Positions 17,219-26,572 are shown, numbered from the stretch's first letter. The stretch is DNA of 64,000 bases from Methanoregulaceae archaeon (GCA_015660885.1 JACTUB010000007.1:41454-105453), one strand, 5' to 3'. Notes: generated from the sequence alone by a model not told the origin. Numbers and translations are program-made.

Positions 17219-18109
17219 TCATTTCCCGATTTTTACCAGCATCTCTTCCAGCGACGGGTACCGGGACTCGATCTTCTCCACCCGCCCGCCGGATTCCGTG
17301 ATGATACCGGTGCATTCGTTGAGTTCCTTCATGTCCTGCGCCTCCCAGATGAAGAACCCCTCCTCCTGCCGGTAGGGTTTCGCGTGCCCGACAAGCCTTC
17401 CCGGATCCTCGATCGCAAAGAAGATCGTATAGGTAAGCGAACCGAACTGGTCGCGAAGCTGGTGCATATTCCCAAAAGCGACCATTTTGCCGCGTTTTAA
17501 GATCATTACCTTATCGCAGATCGCCTCAACCTGGTAGAGGTTGTGCGCCGAGAGCACGATCGTTTTGCCTTCCTTTTTGAGCGTGCGCAGGTAATCGGCG
17601 ATGAACCGCGAGGTCATGGGGTCGAGCCCGCTGGTCGCCTCGTCATACACCAGGAACTTCGGATTGTGGATGAGCGACCGGGCAATCGCTGCTTTGCGCT
17701 TCATGCCCTTGCTGAACTCCCCAATCTTCTTCCCGTCGGGTTCAAGCGACAGCGCGGCGAAGAGCTGGGTTGAGCGGACCCGGATTTCCTGCACTGAAAG
17801 TCCGTAGATCTCCCCAAAAAATGCAAGGTAGTTCTCGGCTGTCATCGTTTCATACAACCGGGATTCTTCGGGCAGGTAACCGAGGGTTTCCTTGAGTGCC
17901 AGCGGATTTTTCACCACATCAATATCGTTGATATACAGTGCACCGGATGTCGGGGTTATCAGGCCGGAAATTATCTTGAGCAGAGTAGTCTTCCCTGCCC
18001 CGTTGTGCCCGATTATCCCGAAGATCTCGCCGTCTTCAAATTCAAAAGTTACATCCGCCAGCGCGGTAAAACCGTCAAAATTTTTCGTCAGGTTGCGGGC
18101 AGTGATCAT
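17219..18109 (-). CDS. ABC-2 type transporter ATP-binding protein
   Basis: The 296-residue ATPase has Walker A GHNGAGKTTLLK, signature FSKGMKRKAAIARSL, Walker B FLVYDEATSGLD and H-loop LSAHNL. The C-terminal 70 residues (from about 225) are the regulatory extension seen in CcmA/NatA-type ATPases. It is transcribed divergently from two ABC-2 permease genes (18412-21293), which are its probable partners. Substrate not predictable; export of a peptide, lipid or ion is possible. Confidence 0.87.
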   Translation of the reverse strand: MITARNLTKNFDGFTALADVTFEFEDGEIFGIIGHNGAGKTTLLKIISGLITPTSGALYINDIDVVKNPLALKETLGYLPEESRLYETMTAENYLAFFGEIYGLSVQEIRVRSTQLFAALSLEPDGKKIGEFSKGMKRKAAIARSLIHNPKFLVYDEATSGLDPMTSRFIADYLRTLKKEGKTIVLSAHNLYQVEAICDKVMILKRGKMVAFGNMHQLRDQFGSLTYTIFFAIEDPGRLVGHAKPYRQEEGFFIWEAQDMKELNECTGIITESGGRVEKIESRYPSLEEMLVKIGK

Positions 18110-18411
18110 GGAATACCTTATCGATTAGGTTTGCCCGGTGTGCAACATATACCTTAGGATGCGGGCATCGCCATTCGATGATTCACATTTTACTCCCGCA
18201 CGGCCAGGCAGCAGGAGCCGAAGATACCGGAGAGCCGGAACAAGGATAGGATGGATGATCTCTCCGCATGGACAAGTGCCATGACTGGGGAACACCGCGG
18301 TATCAATACCGATGATTATTTGACCGATACCCGGTACAACTCTGTACTCAACTCTTGAAAGGGTTCAATGAATAACCATACCCGCTGCTCCCGTCAGGAA
18401 AAGGACCGTTC
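18110..18411. promoter_or_regulatory. Divergent promoter region of ABC transporter genes
   Basis: This 302-bp region separates the starts of the minus-strand ATPase and the plus-strand permease and must hold both promoters. A 35-codon plus-strand frame (18251-18358) is open but not protein-like. No inverted repeat that could be a shared operator stood out. Confidence 0.4.
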
Positions 18412-20217
18412 ATGAGCACGCTTACAGACATTGCCACCATAGCCCGCTGGGAAGTGAAGAAATCTTTCTCAACGATGAGCAGGGATATCCTGCCACTGGC
18501 AATTATCCTTTTTGTGCTTCTTGTTCTCGTCACCGGTTTCACTGCTCAGACCGGCCTGCACCTGCAGGATGGAATGTACCGGGTGGGAGTCGATGATCCG
18601 CAGGTCGCTCAGCTAATCGCAAGCGACGCCCGGTTTTCAGTATACCAGCTTGATGCCTCCACGCTGAATTCAAACAGAAATGCGTTTGATGTTATTGTTG
18701 TTCAGGGACAGGCATCCGGCCACGGGACTGACAGGTCTAATGCAGCATTAAAAACTCTTTCCCGGGATTACGGGAAATATGTCAACAGCGTCTACAATAC
18801 CGAGACCGATCTCTTCGCGGCGTATCCTCTCTGGATCGATCCAGAAAGTGTAAAAAGTGAACTCAGCTTCCTTTCCACACAGAGCGGCCAGTATATCAGT
18901 GCTGCCCCCAGCCGGGCTGCACCAGTCCCTGAAGGGGCAGTACAGATTATTCCCACACCTCCACCAACACTCTCTATTTCGGAGGATCAGATCCGGGCAC
19001 AGTTGGTCCAGTCCAATGCGCAGAACACCCAGATCTCGCGATATACTGAAGTCCTCTCCTCCAGTAGTGCGTTGGGGGGTTTCAAAACGCCATCGCAACT
19101 ATCACCTCCGCTCCCGTTTGACTCCATCATCCTCGTCTTTATTTTCATATTTCCGCTTTACTTCACGTCCCAGTTCTTCATGATGAGTATCATGAATGAA
19201 CGGATCGAGCGCAAGGGGGAGATCCTTTTGTCCACTCCGGTAAGGGCATCGTCAATTATTATCGGAAAAGCCCTTCCGTATTTCATCGGTATGATGGCCA
19301 TCTGCGCCGGGCTCACCCTCTACCTCAGGGTATCACCCCTCATCATTCTCCCACTCATCCCGATCATTTTTTTCTTCCTCGCAAACGCGCTTCTCATCGG
19401 GATGCTCTCGCGCAGTTTCAAGGAACTCTCGTTCATCTCCATCTTCTTCTCAACGATAGCAACCTCATACCTCTTCTTCCCGAGTATCTTTGCCAATGTC
19501 CACGTGATCAGTCTCATCTCTCCGCTCACGCTGATTGTTCTCACCATCCAGGGCACCGCCTGGACAGTCACCGATTATCTCTATTCGACTTCGTTGTTCT
19601 GGCTCACCGGCGCGGTACTCTTCTATATTGCGGCAAAAAATTTCAAAGATGAGCGGCTCTTTTCCGAAAAACCGCTTGCAACGCGGATCCGTGAGTTCCT
19701 TTCCGAGATCCTCCCTCCAAAATATCCTTTTGTCTCTCTTTTCTTGCTGAGCGGTTTTTCAATCCCCTTCGTATTCATGGTGCAGATGATGTGCCTCGTG
19801 CTCTTCTTCAACCTGCCCATGCCCTACTCGCTGGTGTTCCTGCTCCTGTTTGCTGCGCTGATCGAAGAATTCGCAAAAAGTATCGGGATTTACACGTTAT
19901 TTTCCCGCGACGCCGTGTTCTTCACGGGAAAAAATCTCATTCTTGCCAGCGCCGCCACAGCGATCGGATTCCTTGTCGCAGAAAAGCTTCTCCTTTTTGT
20001 TACCATCGCCCAGATCTCTGACTCAGTCTTCGGCAGTATCCTCTTCCTGTCGCTGGGATCTCTCTGGCTGCCGCTGCTGCTGCATTTTGTTGGGGTACTC
20101 ATCGTTGCCATGTGCTTAAAATTCGGGGGGAAGAAATGGTTTGCCCCCGGACTTACGATAGCAATGATCGTACACTGCCTGTATAATCTCTATTTTATAC
20201 TGGGGTGGCTTGGATGA
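18412..20217 (+). CDS. ABC-2 permease fused to a PrsW/CPBP-like intramembrane protease domain
   Basis: Residues 1-430 form an ABC-2 permease: a first membrane helix (about 25-45), a large extracytoplasmic loop to about 235, then a helix bundle with SIMNERIERKGEILLSTPV, the conserved cytoplasmic loop of ABC-2 proteins. Residues about 440-601 add a polytopic domain with EExxK at 485-489, Glu524 in GFLVAEK, His558 and His588 (IVHCLYN). This is the glutamate/histidine set of PrsW and CPBP membrane proteases. SD-like AGGAAAAGGA precedes the ATG. The stop overlaps the next start by ATGA. Confidence 0.82.
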   Translation: MSTLTDIATIARWEVKKSFSTMSRDILPLAIILFVLLVLVTGFTAQTGLHLQDGMYRVGVDDPQVAQLIASDARFSVYQLDASTLNSNRNAFDVIVVQGQASGHGTDRSNAALKTLSRDYGKYVNSVYNTETDLFAAYPLWIDPESVKSELSFLSTQSGQYISAAPSRAAPVPEGAVQIIPTPPPTLSISEDQIRAQLVQSNAQNTQISRYTEVLSSSSALGGFKTPSQLSPPLPFDSIILVFIFIFPLYFTSQFFMMSIMNERIERKGEILLSTPVRASSIIIGKALPYFIGMMAICAGLTLYLRVSPLIILPLIPIIFFFLANALLIGMLSRSFKELSFISIFFSTIATSYLFFPSIFANVHVISLISPLTLIVLTIQGTAWTVTDYLYSTSLFWLTGAVLFYIAAKNFKDERLFSEKPLATRIREFLSEILPPKYPFVSLFLLSGFSIPFVFMVQMMCLVLFFNLPMPYSLVFLLLFAALIEEFAKSIGIYTLFSRDAVFFTGKNLILASAATAIGFLVAEKLLLFVTIAQISDSVFGSILFLSLGSLWLPLLLHFVGVLIVAMCLKFGGKKWFAPGLTIAMIVHCLYNLYFILGWLG

Positions 20218-21293
20218 AGGGCAAACATCTTTCCATCATTGCAAAGAAGGAGTTCCGGGGACTCTTTAACGAGAGGACGATACTCCTTGCGGTCCTGCTC
20301 CAGCTCTTTATCGCCCTGTTCTCATCGTTCCTGATGGTTGGGCTGACATCGATGTATGATCCCTCATCACTCTCGAAATATTCCCATTACCGGTACAGCG
20401 TCGCATATACGGGAAATGAATCGCAGTTACTTTCCTATCTCAAGACAAGCCCGGATTTCCGTGTCTATCAGATGGATCTTTCTACAGCTGTCGCTGCCCT
20501 CGGCCAGCGCAAACTGGCGGCGGTTATTTATGTGCCTGATACACGGCCTGATGCACTGGATCCCATCAAAATAACCCTCTATACAGTACAGAATGATCTC
20601 CAGAGTGCCATCGTGGATGTAAAGCTCAAGGACATTTTCCTGAAATACGAGCAGACACTCCGCCAGATCCGGGGAGGAAGGCTGGACGTCCAGCCGCTGC
20701 CCCTCCAGATCCCGGCATCAACCGGTGGGGGGGACTTCTATGAGTTTGTATATGGCCTGCTCATCCCCCTCCTTGTATTTATGCCGGCGATCATCTCCTC
20801 GGCGCTCGTAATAGACCTGATCACCGAAGAGTACCAGCACGAAACGCTTGAGACGCTTATCTCTACGCCGATCACCTTTCCGGAGATGGTCTGGGGCAAG
20901 GTGCTTACATGCGGGTTACTCGTGCCAATCCAGGCTGCAACATGGCTGATACTCCTGATGGTTAACGGTATTGCCATCGAAAATCCTGTACTGATCCTCC
21001 TCCACGTTTCCATCACATCACTCATCCTTATCCTGATCGGTACACTGGTAGCCCTCCATTATCGCGAACGGACCGCGGCACAGTTCATCTTCTCAACAGG
21101 ACTTGTGGTAGTCATTCTTCTGGCACTCGCGGTGCCGTCAAATCCGCTCAACCTGTTGACAAAACTCGCGGTGGGGACTGCAGGTACGGAGCAATGGCTT
21201 GTACTCGGCGTCGTTTTGGCCATCGTTGTTGGTCTTGGGTATGTAACGCAAAAGTATGCAGAAATGATCGCAAAAAATCACAAGACCGGCTGA
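20214..21293 (+). CDS. ABC-2 type permease subunit
   Basis: The 359-residue protein has an N-terminal membrane helix after KGKHLSIIAKKEFRGLFNERT, a loop of about 120 residues, then five helices. VIDLITEEYQHETLETLISTPITFPEMVWGK is the ABC-2 cytoplasmic coupling loop. The ATG at 20214 forms an ATGA overlap with the upstream permease, so translation is coupled and the two subunits probably form a heterodimer with the ATPase at 17219-18109. The first permease has an extra protease-like domain which this one lacks. Confidence 0.85.
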   Translation: MKGKHLSIIAKKEFRGLFNERTILLAVLLQLFIALFSSFLMVGLTSMYDPSSLSKYSHYRYSVAYTGNESQLLSYLKTSPDFRVYQMDLSTAVAALGQRKLAAVIYVPDTRPDALDPIKITLYTVQNDLQSAIVDVKLKDIFLKYEQTLRQIRGGRLDVQPLPLQIPASTGGGDFYEFVYGLLIPLLVFMPAIISSALVIDLITEEYQHETLETLISTPITFPEMVWGKVLTCGLLVPIQAATWLILLMVNGIAIENPVLILLHVSITSLILILIGTLVALHYRERTAAQFIFSTGLVVVILLALAVPSNPLNLLTKLAVGTAGTEQWLVLGVVLAIVVGLGYVTQKYAEMIAKNHKTG

Positions 21294-21316
21294 ATTTTTT
21301 AAAAATTGTTGATATT

Positions 21317-21796
21317 CTAGTAGTAGGGATTTGCAAGCGGCTTGTCGTAGATCTTGTAGGTTTTTCCTGCGCTGGTGAGGAAAACCGCAACCTGATCGGT
21401 GCCCCGGGTTCCATCCATGACCAGCTCATCTCCGCGTTGTGGTTCTCTCGTACCGTCGTTTAAATACTCTTCATTAACCTGACCGTCGGATCGGGTAACC
21501 CGCATCATGACATTCTGGACAAACATCTCCCCGGGTCCGCCATTATAGACCAGATGGATAGTGGCATCGGGACGCTGTTTGTAGACCTCGACATCAACAG
21601 CCTGTCCGGCGGGCAGGGTTTCGACCGCTAGGGGAGTTGACACCACGGTGGCCGTAGATGTGGAAGTTGTAGGCGGGGGTGTGGGAACAATTGTTGTTTC
21701 CGGTTTGATTTCTACCTTCGTTGGGCTGGTACAGCCGGCAGAGAGCGCACAGAGTACGAGACCAGCCATGGCTATCAAAATCAGGGTGCATTTCAT
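21317..21796 (-). CDS. Secreted lipoprotein, unknown function
   Basis: The 159-residue protein begins MKCTLILIAMAGLVLCALSAGC. The lipobox LSAGC places the lipidated Cys at residue 22. A Thr/Pro-rich spacer to about residue 60 is followed by a single beta-rich domain (VDVEVYKQRPDATIHLVYNGGPGEMFVQN...MRVTRSDGQV), a pattern I see in small methanogen lipoproteins. The ATG at 21796 is chosen because the signal peptide starts there. It converges with the ABC permease gene. Confidence 0.75.
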   Translation of the reverse strand: MKCTLILIAMAGLVLCALSAGCTSPTKVEIKPETTIVPTPPPTTSTSTATVVSTPLAVETLPAGQAVDVEVYKQRPDATIHLVYNGGPGEMFVQNVMMRVTRSDGQVNEEYLNDGTREPQRGDELVMDGTRGTDQVAVFLTSAGKTYKIYDKPLANPYY

Positions 21797-21988
21797 GAAT
21801 AGTCCTTTAATTTTTTTTATATTTCTGATTTGCGCTCTGGAATCGCGCTGATAGATATTCGCCCAAAGGAACATGACTTTTAAGGTAGTATGCAGTTCCG
21901 GGCGGCATAAATGCATGAAATGGCAGAAAAGAACAGTTAAATTAAAAAGGACACCCGGATTAACTTTACATATCAGGAGTAAAAGGGA

Positions 21989-22597
21989 ATGTTCTGTCCG
22001 AAATGTGGAAAAGAGACTGATGCTTTAGGAAAATTCTGTCAGTGGTGTGGGGAGGATATTGTATCGATCCCGGCAACGATCATCGCCACTCCTGAAGAGG
22101 AGGAGGCGCCTGATATCGGAGTGTATGCCGGCCTTGGCAGGCGTTTGGTAGCGTTTGTTGTTGATTTTATCCTCATTCTGTTGTTTGATCTGGTAGCTGC
22201 TTTTGTTCTTGGTCTGACAAGGGGGGTCCAGAATCTCTATTTCTATGCCGTCCAGCACGCACCCGTTAATTCGCTGACACCGGAAGGGACCCCTATAGCC
22301 CTGTATGGATCGATCATTGCGTCATATGGTATTCTTCTGATTGTCATTCCGTGGGTTTACTTTGCCGGGTTTGAGTCGTCACGCAGCCAGGCAACTCCGG
22401 GTAAATTGTTGATGCGAGTTGTAGTGACCGACCTTGAGGGAAACAAACCCACGTTTGCACGCGTTACACTTCGCCACTTTGCAAAAATCATCTCCACGTT
22501 GATTATCTTTCTCGGGTTCCTCATGATCGGGCTTACCAAGAAACGCCAGGGCCTCCACGACAAGATTGCCGGGTGCCTGGTGCTCCTTCAGGAATAA
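21989..22597 (+). CDS. RDD-family membrane protein with N-terminal zinc ribbon
   Basis: The first 24 residues form a zinc ribbon (CPKCGKETDALGKFCQWCG). From residue 45 the RDD domain begins: GLGRRLVAFVVDFILILL contains the Arg and Asp-Asp-like residues that name the family, and there are three or four membrane helices ending KKRQGLHDKIAGCLVL. RDD proteins are of uncertain function; some are linked to sodium/proton exchange. A ribosome site AGGAG precedes the ATG. Single gene; an A/T-rich tract follows. Confidence 0.85.
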   Translation: MFCPKCGKETDALGKFCQWCGEDIVSIPATIIATPEEEEAPDIGVYAGLGRRLVAFVVDFILILLFDLVAAFVLGLTRGVQNLYFYAVQHAPVNSLTPEGTPIALYGSIIASYGILLIVIPWVYFAGFESSRSQATPGKLLMRVVVTDLEGNKPTFARVTLRHFAKIISTLIIFLGFLMIGLTKKRQGLHDKIAGCLVLLQE

Positions 22598-22662
22598 AAA
22601 AAATTACTATTTTCTTACCGTTCCCGTGCCATAGCTATGGCTCTGGAAGGGAAAGAAGGCCA

Positions 22663-22917
22663 TCACTGGTATTTGATCTTCATCCAGAGTAAAATCATGA
22701 CGAGACCTAAGGTAATGGTATTTGCCGCGATGATGGGTAACGAAATGATCCAGATCCCGTACGCTGTCCACAGGATCATCCCTGCTGCAAAGAGCAGGAG
22801 CATCGCCAGCGAGAAGTCCTTGGCCTCCTTGAGTTTCCAGGTGCGGATCACCTGAGGGACGAACGATATAGTAGTGAGGGTTCCGGCAAGGTAGCCCGCA
22901 AGAACAACAGTGTCCAT
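22663..22917 (-). CDS. SemiSWEET-type small transporter (PQ-loop)
   Basis: This 84-residue protein has three membrane helices and the PQ motif in TTISFVPQVIRTWKLKEAKDFS. It is the size and topology of a SemiSWEET, a half-transporter that dimerises and moves sugars or other small solutes down their gradient. LLLFAAGMILWTAYGIWI is the second helix. Substrate unknown. It converges with the RDD gene. Confidence 0.87.
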   Translation of the reverse strand: MDTVVLAGYLAGTLTTISFVPQVIRTWKLKEAKDFSLAMLLLFAAGMILWTAYGIWIISLPIIAANTITLGLVMILLWMKIKYQ

Positions 22918-23230
22918 ATGATTTCTCCGGTACTATTAGTCCTGGAATAATTTAAATCGGCAGGGATTACTCCGGGTTTTTTAAGTTGTTGTTTGGGCAC
23001 CTTTTGCATGACAGGATTGTTTCCCGCGATCGTTATCGGGAAAAATTCCTCATGGTCCTGGCTTCTGCTCTGGTATCAGGTCAATTCCCGGATTATTTTT
23101 CCCCGATTTCATGCGTATATAAGATCCCGCACAAATACAATCACTACCTCTTTTTTGAGATAATGGGGGTAAAAGGAGAGCGGGTGCACGGCGCGAAAGT
23201 GCACGGAGGAACACATCGGAAATATCCAGA
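22918..23230. other. Intergenic region upstream of SemiSWEET gene
   Basis: This 313-bp region lies between the SemiSWEET start and the 3' end of the disrupted hydrolase gene. The SemiSWEET promoter is likely at 22918-22990. Both strands were read for coding fragments and none was found. A near-repeat of GTGCACG occurs at about 23184-23206 but is too short to interpret. Confidence 0.35.
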
Positions 23231-24104
23231 TTATACAGGAGTTTCCAAGGAAAGATTGAGCCGGGTGCTCAGCCATTCACACCGGTCTTTTCGTGCAGTA
23301 GAATTAAGATAATGATCCTCCTCGTACCAGCTGATGAGTTTCGGATTGCCCGCAGCATCAAAAAAATCCAGGAACTTCTGTCGGGTGAAGAACGTATCAT
23401 CAGTACCGAACTGGAAAAAAATTGCGGACGGTGGTGCATGCCCGAGATAGTGGATGGGATCTACCGGGTCCATCACTGCCCGGAATTTTTTTAGCCGTTC
23501 TCCTGCAAGAGATGGGATATTCAGGAGCGCGACATCGGTGAAACTTCCGACTCCGGCCATTAGCACAAAGGAGGAGATCCTTGTATCAACACCGGCAAGT
23601 ATTCCGCCGAAGAGTGCCCCGAAACTATGACCGACATACCCGATACGATGTGCATCGACCTGTGGGCTGGTTGTCAGCAGATCAACAGAACGGCAAAAAT
23701 CGATCACCATCTGGATATACCACGAACGGAGTTCTTCATCCGATGATACCATGACACGGCTTGCGAATCTGGAACCGTCAGACCAGGGAGCATCGATCAG
23801 AAGGCAGGATGCATCCTTTCCGGCAAGCTGTTTTGCCTCGTCAAGAAAAGTCGACCGGTTACCTGGCCCGGGATGAACAAACACAATTTCTGCACGGGTG
23901 CTTTCCCCGAGAGGTTCTACAAGAAATGCCGGGATCCTTTCCTGGGCAAAACCGGCGTAGCTGACGTCATGAATGATTATACCGTCTTCAACCTTCTCAC
24001 CTTCGTCTCTTATGTCAAGAGAATGGGCCCGATCATGGGAAAAGATCCGAGCCAGTTCATTAAATGAGGCAGTTGAAGCGGGGGAAATCTTTCTCCATAT
24101 CCAT
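23231..24104 (-). pseudogene. Alpha/beta hydrolase (dienelactone hydrolase/esterase-like) with 5' frameshift
   Basis: The main frame contains the alpha/beta hydrolase core: VFVHPGPGNRSTFLDEAKQL, nucleophile elbow GHSFGALFGG (GxSxG), the acid region IFFQFGTDDTFFT and a final His in YEEDHYLNS. Coding continues upstream of the first usable GTG (23884) for about 60 codons (FNELARIFSHDR, DGIIIHDVSYAGFAQERIP) with no start codon. An ATG at 24104 reads MDMEKDFP in another frame. Removing one G from the five-G run at 24080-24084 joins the two (MDMEKDFPASTASFNEL). Either a real frameshift or a homopolymer error. Confidence 0.72.
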
Positions 24105-24171
24105 TGTCCTGTTTTAGGGCATGCAGTGCTGTGCTTTATTATGATTCGGGAAGGATGAAAGGGGCAAAAAA

Positions 24172-24439
24172 TCAGTATTTCTGGTGGGGCACCTCACGCT
24201 CCTGCATGTTGTTTTCCATGGTCCAGAATTATGCCTCACCATGGGTTTCCGGAAGATCGCAAGTCGTGCATCCTCTGGGGCAGCCTTCATCAGATCTTTC
24301 AGCCAGGGCCGGTCTCTGAAGAGCCGCTCTTCAGGGATGCGTCATAAAGGAATTCAACTTTCCTGGTAACCGGCATTTTTCCCCCGGCACCCTGTGCAGC
24401 GGGTGCATGGTAACAGAGCTCGGTTTTCGGGTTTTTCAT
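24172..24439 (-). pseudogene. Multiply disrupted small gene, unknown function
   Basis: The ATG at 24439, 4 nt after the methyltransferase stop, opens MKNPKTELCYHAPAAQGAGG, then KMPVTRKVEFLYDASL. The frame then degenerates. The protein resumes one frame over as EERLFRDRPWLKDLMK and AAPEDARLAIFRK. It shifts again to HGEA-stop-FWTMENNMQEREVPHQKY followed by TGA at 24172-24174. So two frameshifts (near 24325 and 24250) and one in-frame TAA break a protein of about 88 residues. I cannot name the family. It sits between the methyltransferase gene and the frameshifted hydrolase gene, in the same direction. Confidence 0.55.
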
Positions 24440-24442
24440 GGC

Positions 24443-25252
24443 TCAGGTCCTTGTCCCCGTCGCCTTGAAGAACGTGTAACAGAAAACCCCGTCATTCCCG
24501 CAGGTACGGTAAAGATCCTGGATTCCCTGATCCCATTCCACCTGACTGATCATTCCCTGTGCCAGTGCAGCATCCCTGACGCCTTCAACCATTGCAGTAA
24601 ATGTCAGTCGGGTAAACCCGTCAACAAGTGCGGGGCGGGAGGCATCGACGTAAACCATACGGGGGGAGACATGTACTCCGCCAAATCCTGCAGCACTAAG
24701 GAGAGGATAGAGCTGCCTTCCGATGAGGGCATTGCCTCCCATATTCCGCTGGAGGTGTACAAGACATTCAATGGCTTTCCGTGCGTTCTGGCTTTCGGGA
24801 TGGAAAAATGCCGAACCGTGATCACCTTCTATCACCGTTATCGTCCCGCCCTTTTTCAGGAGCGGGCAGAGCCGTTCCAGCGCACGTTGTGGCTCGGCAA
24901 GATGTTCAAGCACGAAACAGACAAAGATATGATCGAAAGTCTCAGGCGCGAACGGAAGCTGAAAAATATCTCCCTGGCGGAAAGTAACATTGATCAGGCC
25001 TTCCTTCCGGGTCATATCCTCTGCCCGCTGAAGCGAATCTGCAGATATATCTACAGACGTTATATGTGCACCGGGGCTGTTTTTTGCGAGGATGACGGTC
25101 TGGGCACCGATCCCGCAGCCGGCCTCCAGCACATGGGATCCCGCAGGATACTGCGTGTCGTCATGAAGAAGCCTGGTGAGCGTCTGCGCCTGGTCAAAAA
25201 GCCGTTCTGACTCCCGATCCGAGTACCCGTGGACATATTTTTTCCGGTTCAT
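24443..25252 (-). CDS. SAM-dependent methyltransferase (class I)
   Basis: The 269-residue enzyme has motif I VLEAGCGIGAQT, motif II VDISADSL, acidic IFQLPFAPETFDHIFVCFVLEHL (motifs IV and post-IV) and GGTITVIEGDHG (motif V). The N-terminal YVHGYSDRESERLFDQAQTL is typical of a family annotated as ubiquinone/menaquinone-type or small-molecule methyltransferases in methanogens. Met38 of the longer frame (25252) is taken as start because the conserved region begins there. Substrate unknown. Confidence 0.82.
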   Translation of the reverse strand: MNRKKYVHGYSDRESERLFDQAQTLTRLLHDDTQYPAGSHVLEAGCGIGAQTVILAKNSPGAHITSVDISADSLQRAEDMTRKEGLINVTFRQGDIFQLPFAPETFDHIFVCFVLEHLAEPQRALERLCPLLKKGGTITVIEGDHGSAFFHPESQNARKAIECLVHLQRNMGGNALIGRQLYPLLSAAGFGGVHVSPRMVYVDASRPALVDGFTRLTFTAMVEGVRDAALAQGMISQVEWDQGIQDLYRTCGNDGVFCYTFFKATGTRT

Positions 25253-25320
25253 ATACCCACTGTTCGATCCTTTCCGGTACACGTTGGAAGATAGAGGTAT
25301 AAATACGGTGCCACACTGTT

Positions 25321-26229
25321 TCATTCTGGTGCCGGCATTCCTGTGGTAACCGGAATCACCCATCGCCTGTAATGGGGCGGATAAAAGAAATAGCCCTTAT
25401 CTCGAAGTGGATCTGAAAATATAAATTCAAACCCGTTTTTTTCTACAATCGTAGCATATGAATGGAATTTCAGCCGGCGGACTTCGGGCAGTGCACGGAA
25501 TTTTTCAGTCTCCAGCGGACCCGTGTTTTTATATTTCTCAAAAGTTTCAGGTCTGGAAATCCCGCCAGACAGGGAATATCGGGATATGGAGAACGAGGTC
25601 ATGTTTTCATCGATGATGATCCACTGCAACGGGTTGGGCAGGGGCACACGCCTCCCCCGCGGTTGCTTAAGGCGTATCACAATAAATATTACGGTTCGGA
25701 ACGCCACGAACAGGATGATAATTGCAGTGGCAACAATGAGAGCCAGTGAGGTACTTACAAGTCCGAAAGCACCTATGATAAGAATGCCACCGGTAGTGAT
25801 AAAGAGAAAAATACTCGGCCCCGGCAGAATCCCGATAGTAACTTTCCTGTCTGACAAGGGATACATCAGCGGGATACCGGGATATGCGAGTGCATCGATA
25901 CCCAGATGGACAAGGGCCCCGGCAAGGATCACAAAAAATGCCAGTTGTAATGGCATTGGAAGTTCACGGGCTGGAATTGTTCCTGCAAAAACTGCCAGCC
26001 GGATCCCGGCAGTTGCCAGCGCCGACATAACAACTGTACCAAAAATGCTGTGAGCGAAACCTCCGTGAGTGAATATATAGAGTGCGGGAGACGTGTCAGA
26101 AATTATCCGGAAAAATATATCTGCATCCACGATAACTGCCCCGATGATGGCAAAGGGGAGAAAAGAAGAGGTGCTGCCAGCTGCAAGGAAAATGATCACC
26201 GTTATAAGGGCATGGGTAAGTACGTCCAC
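25321..26229 (-). CDS. YdjM-like membrane-bound metal-dependent hydrolase (DUF457)
   Basis: MDVLTHALITVIIFLA, a VIVDADIFF motif and THGGFAHSIFGTVVMSA carry the conserved His and Asp residues of the LexA-regulated YdjM/DUF457 family. LVHLGIDALAYPG supplies another His/Asp pair. About five membrane helices cover residues 1-190, and the C-terminal 110 residues are cytoplasmic and soluble, longer than the usual family. It is presumed to be a membrane phospholipase-like hydrolase. It precedes the methyltransferase gene on the same strand, 68 bp apart. Confidence 0.8.
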   Translation of the reverse strand: MDVLTHALITVIIFLAAGSTSSFLPFAIIGAVIVDADIFFRIISDTSPALYIFTHGGFAHSIFGTVVMSALATAGIRLAVFAGTIPARELPMPLQLAFFVILAGALVHLGIDALAYPGIPLMYPLSDRKVTIGILPGPSIFLFITTGGILIIGAFGLVSTSLALIVATAIIILFVAFRTVIFIVIRLKQPRGRRVPLPNPLQWIIIDENMTSFSISRYSLSGGISRPETFEKYKNTGPLETEKFRALPEVRRLKFHSYATIVEKNGFEFIFSDPLRDKGYFFYPPHYRRWVIPVTTGMPAPE

Positions 26230-26413
26230 AACTCAGATTGCTCGATGGATCTACAAAAGGGTGCTGAATAAAACATGGGATGAGTAGTGTTATAGGAGAT
26301 CACAATGTTCAAATCCGGCAAATGTTTCATGACGGCAAATGCATTCTAATGCTGATTAATAAATCAGACATTCCTGAGGTAAGTTCATATAATGAAACCA
26401 CAATGTGGTAATT

Positions 26414-26572
26414 ATGCCTCTAATGAAATGCGCCCCCGGAATGGAGGGTCCATTCGAAACAACAGGAACAACAAATAGCGAATTCATGAGAAAATTTATT
26501 GATCTTGCAGAACCTGAACACAAGATGTATGTTTTGACAGCCGATATTGTCTATAAATACAAAACGCGGTAA
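26414..26572 (+). CDS. Possible small 52-residue protein (DUF1059-like)
   Basis: This short frame starts MPLMKCAPGMEGPFETTG and continues TTNSEFMRKFIDLAEPEHKM, then YVLTADIVYKYKTR and TAA. The layout (Cys near the N-terminus, F-x-x-x-G-T before a helix, H-x-M before a final helix starting LT-D) resembles DUF1059 small proteins. Met4 is an alternative start. No strong ribosome site precedes it. It lies in an otherwise empty 800-bp region, so it is reported with moderate doubt. Confidence 0.42.
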   Translation: MPLMKCAPGMEGPFETTGTTNSEFMRKFIDLAEPEHKMYVLTADIVYKYKTR

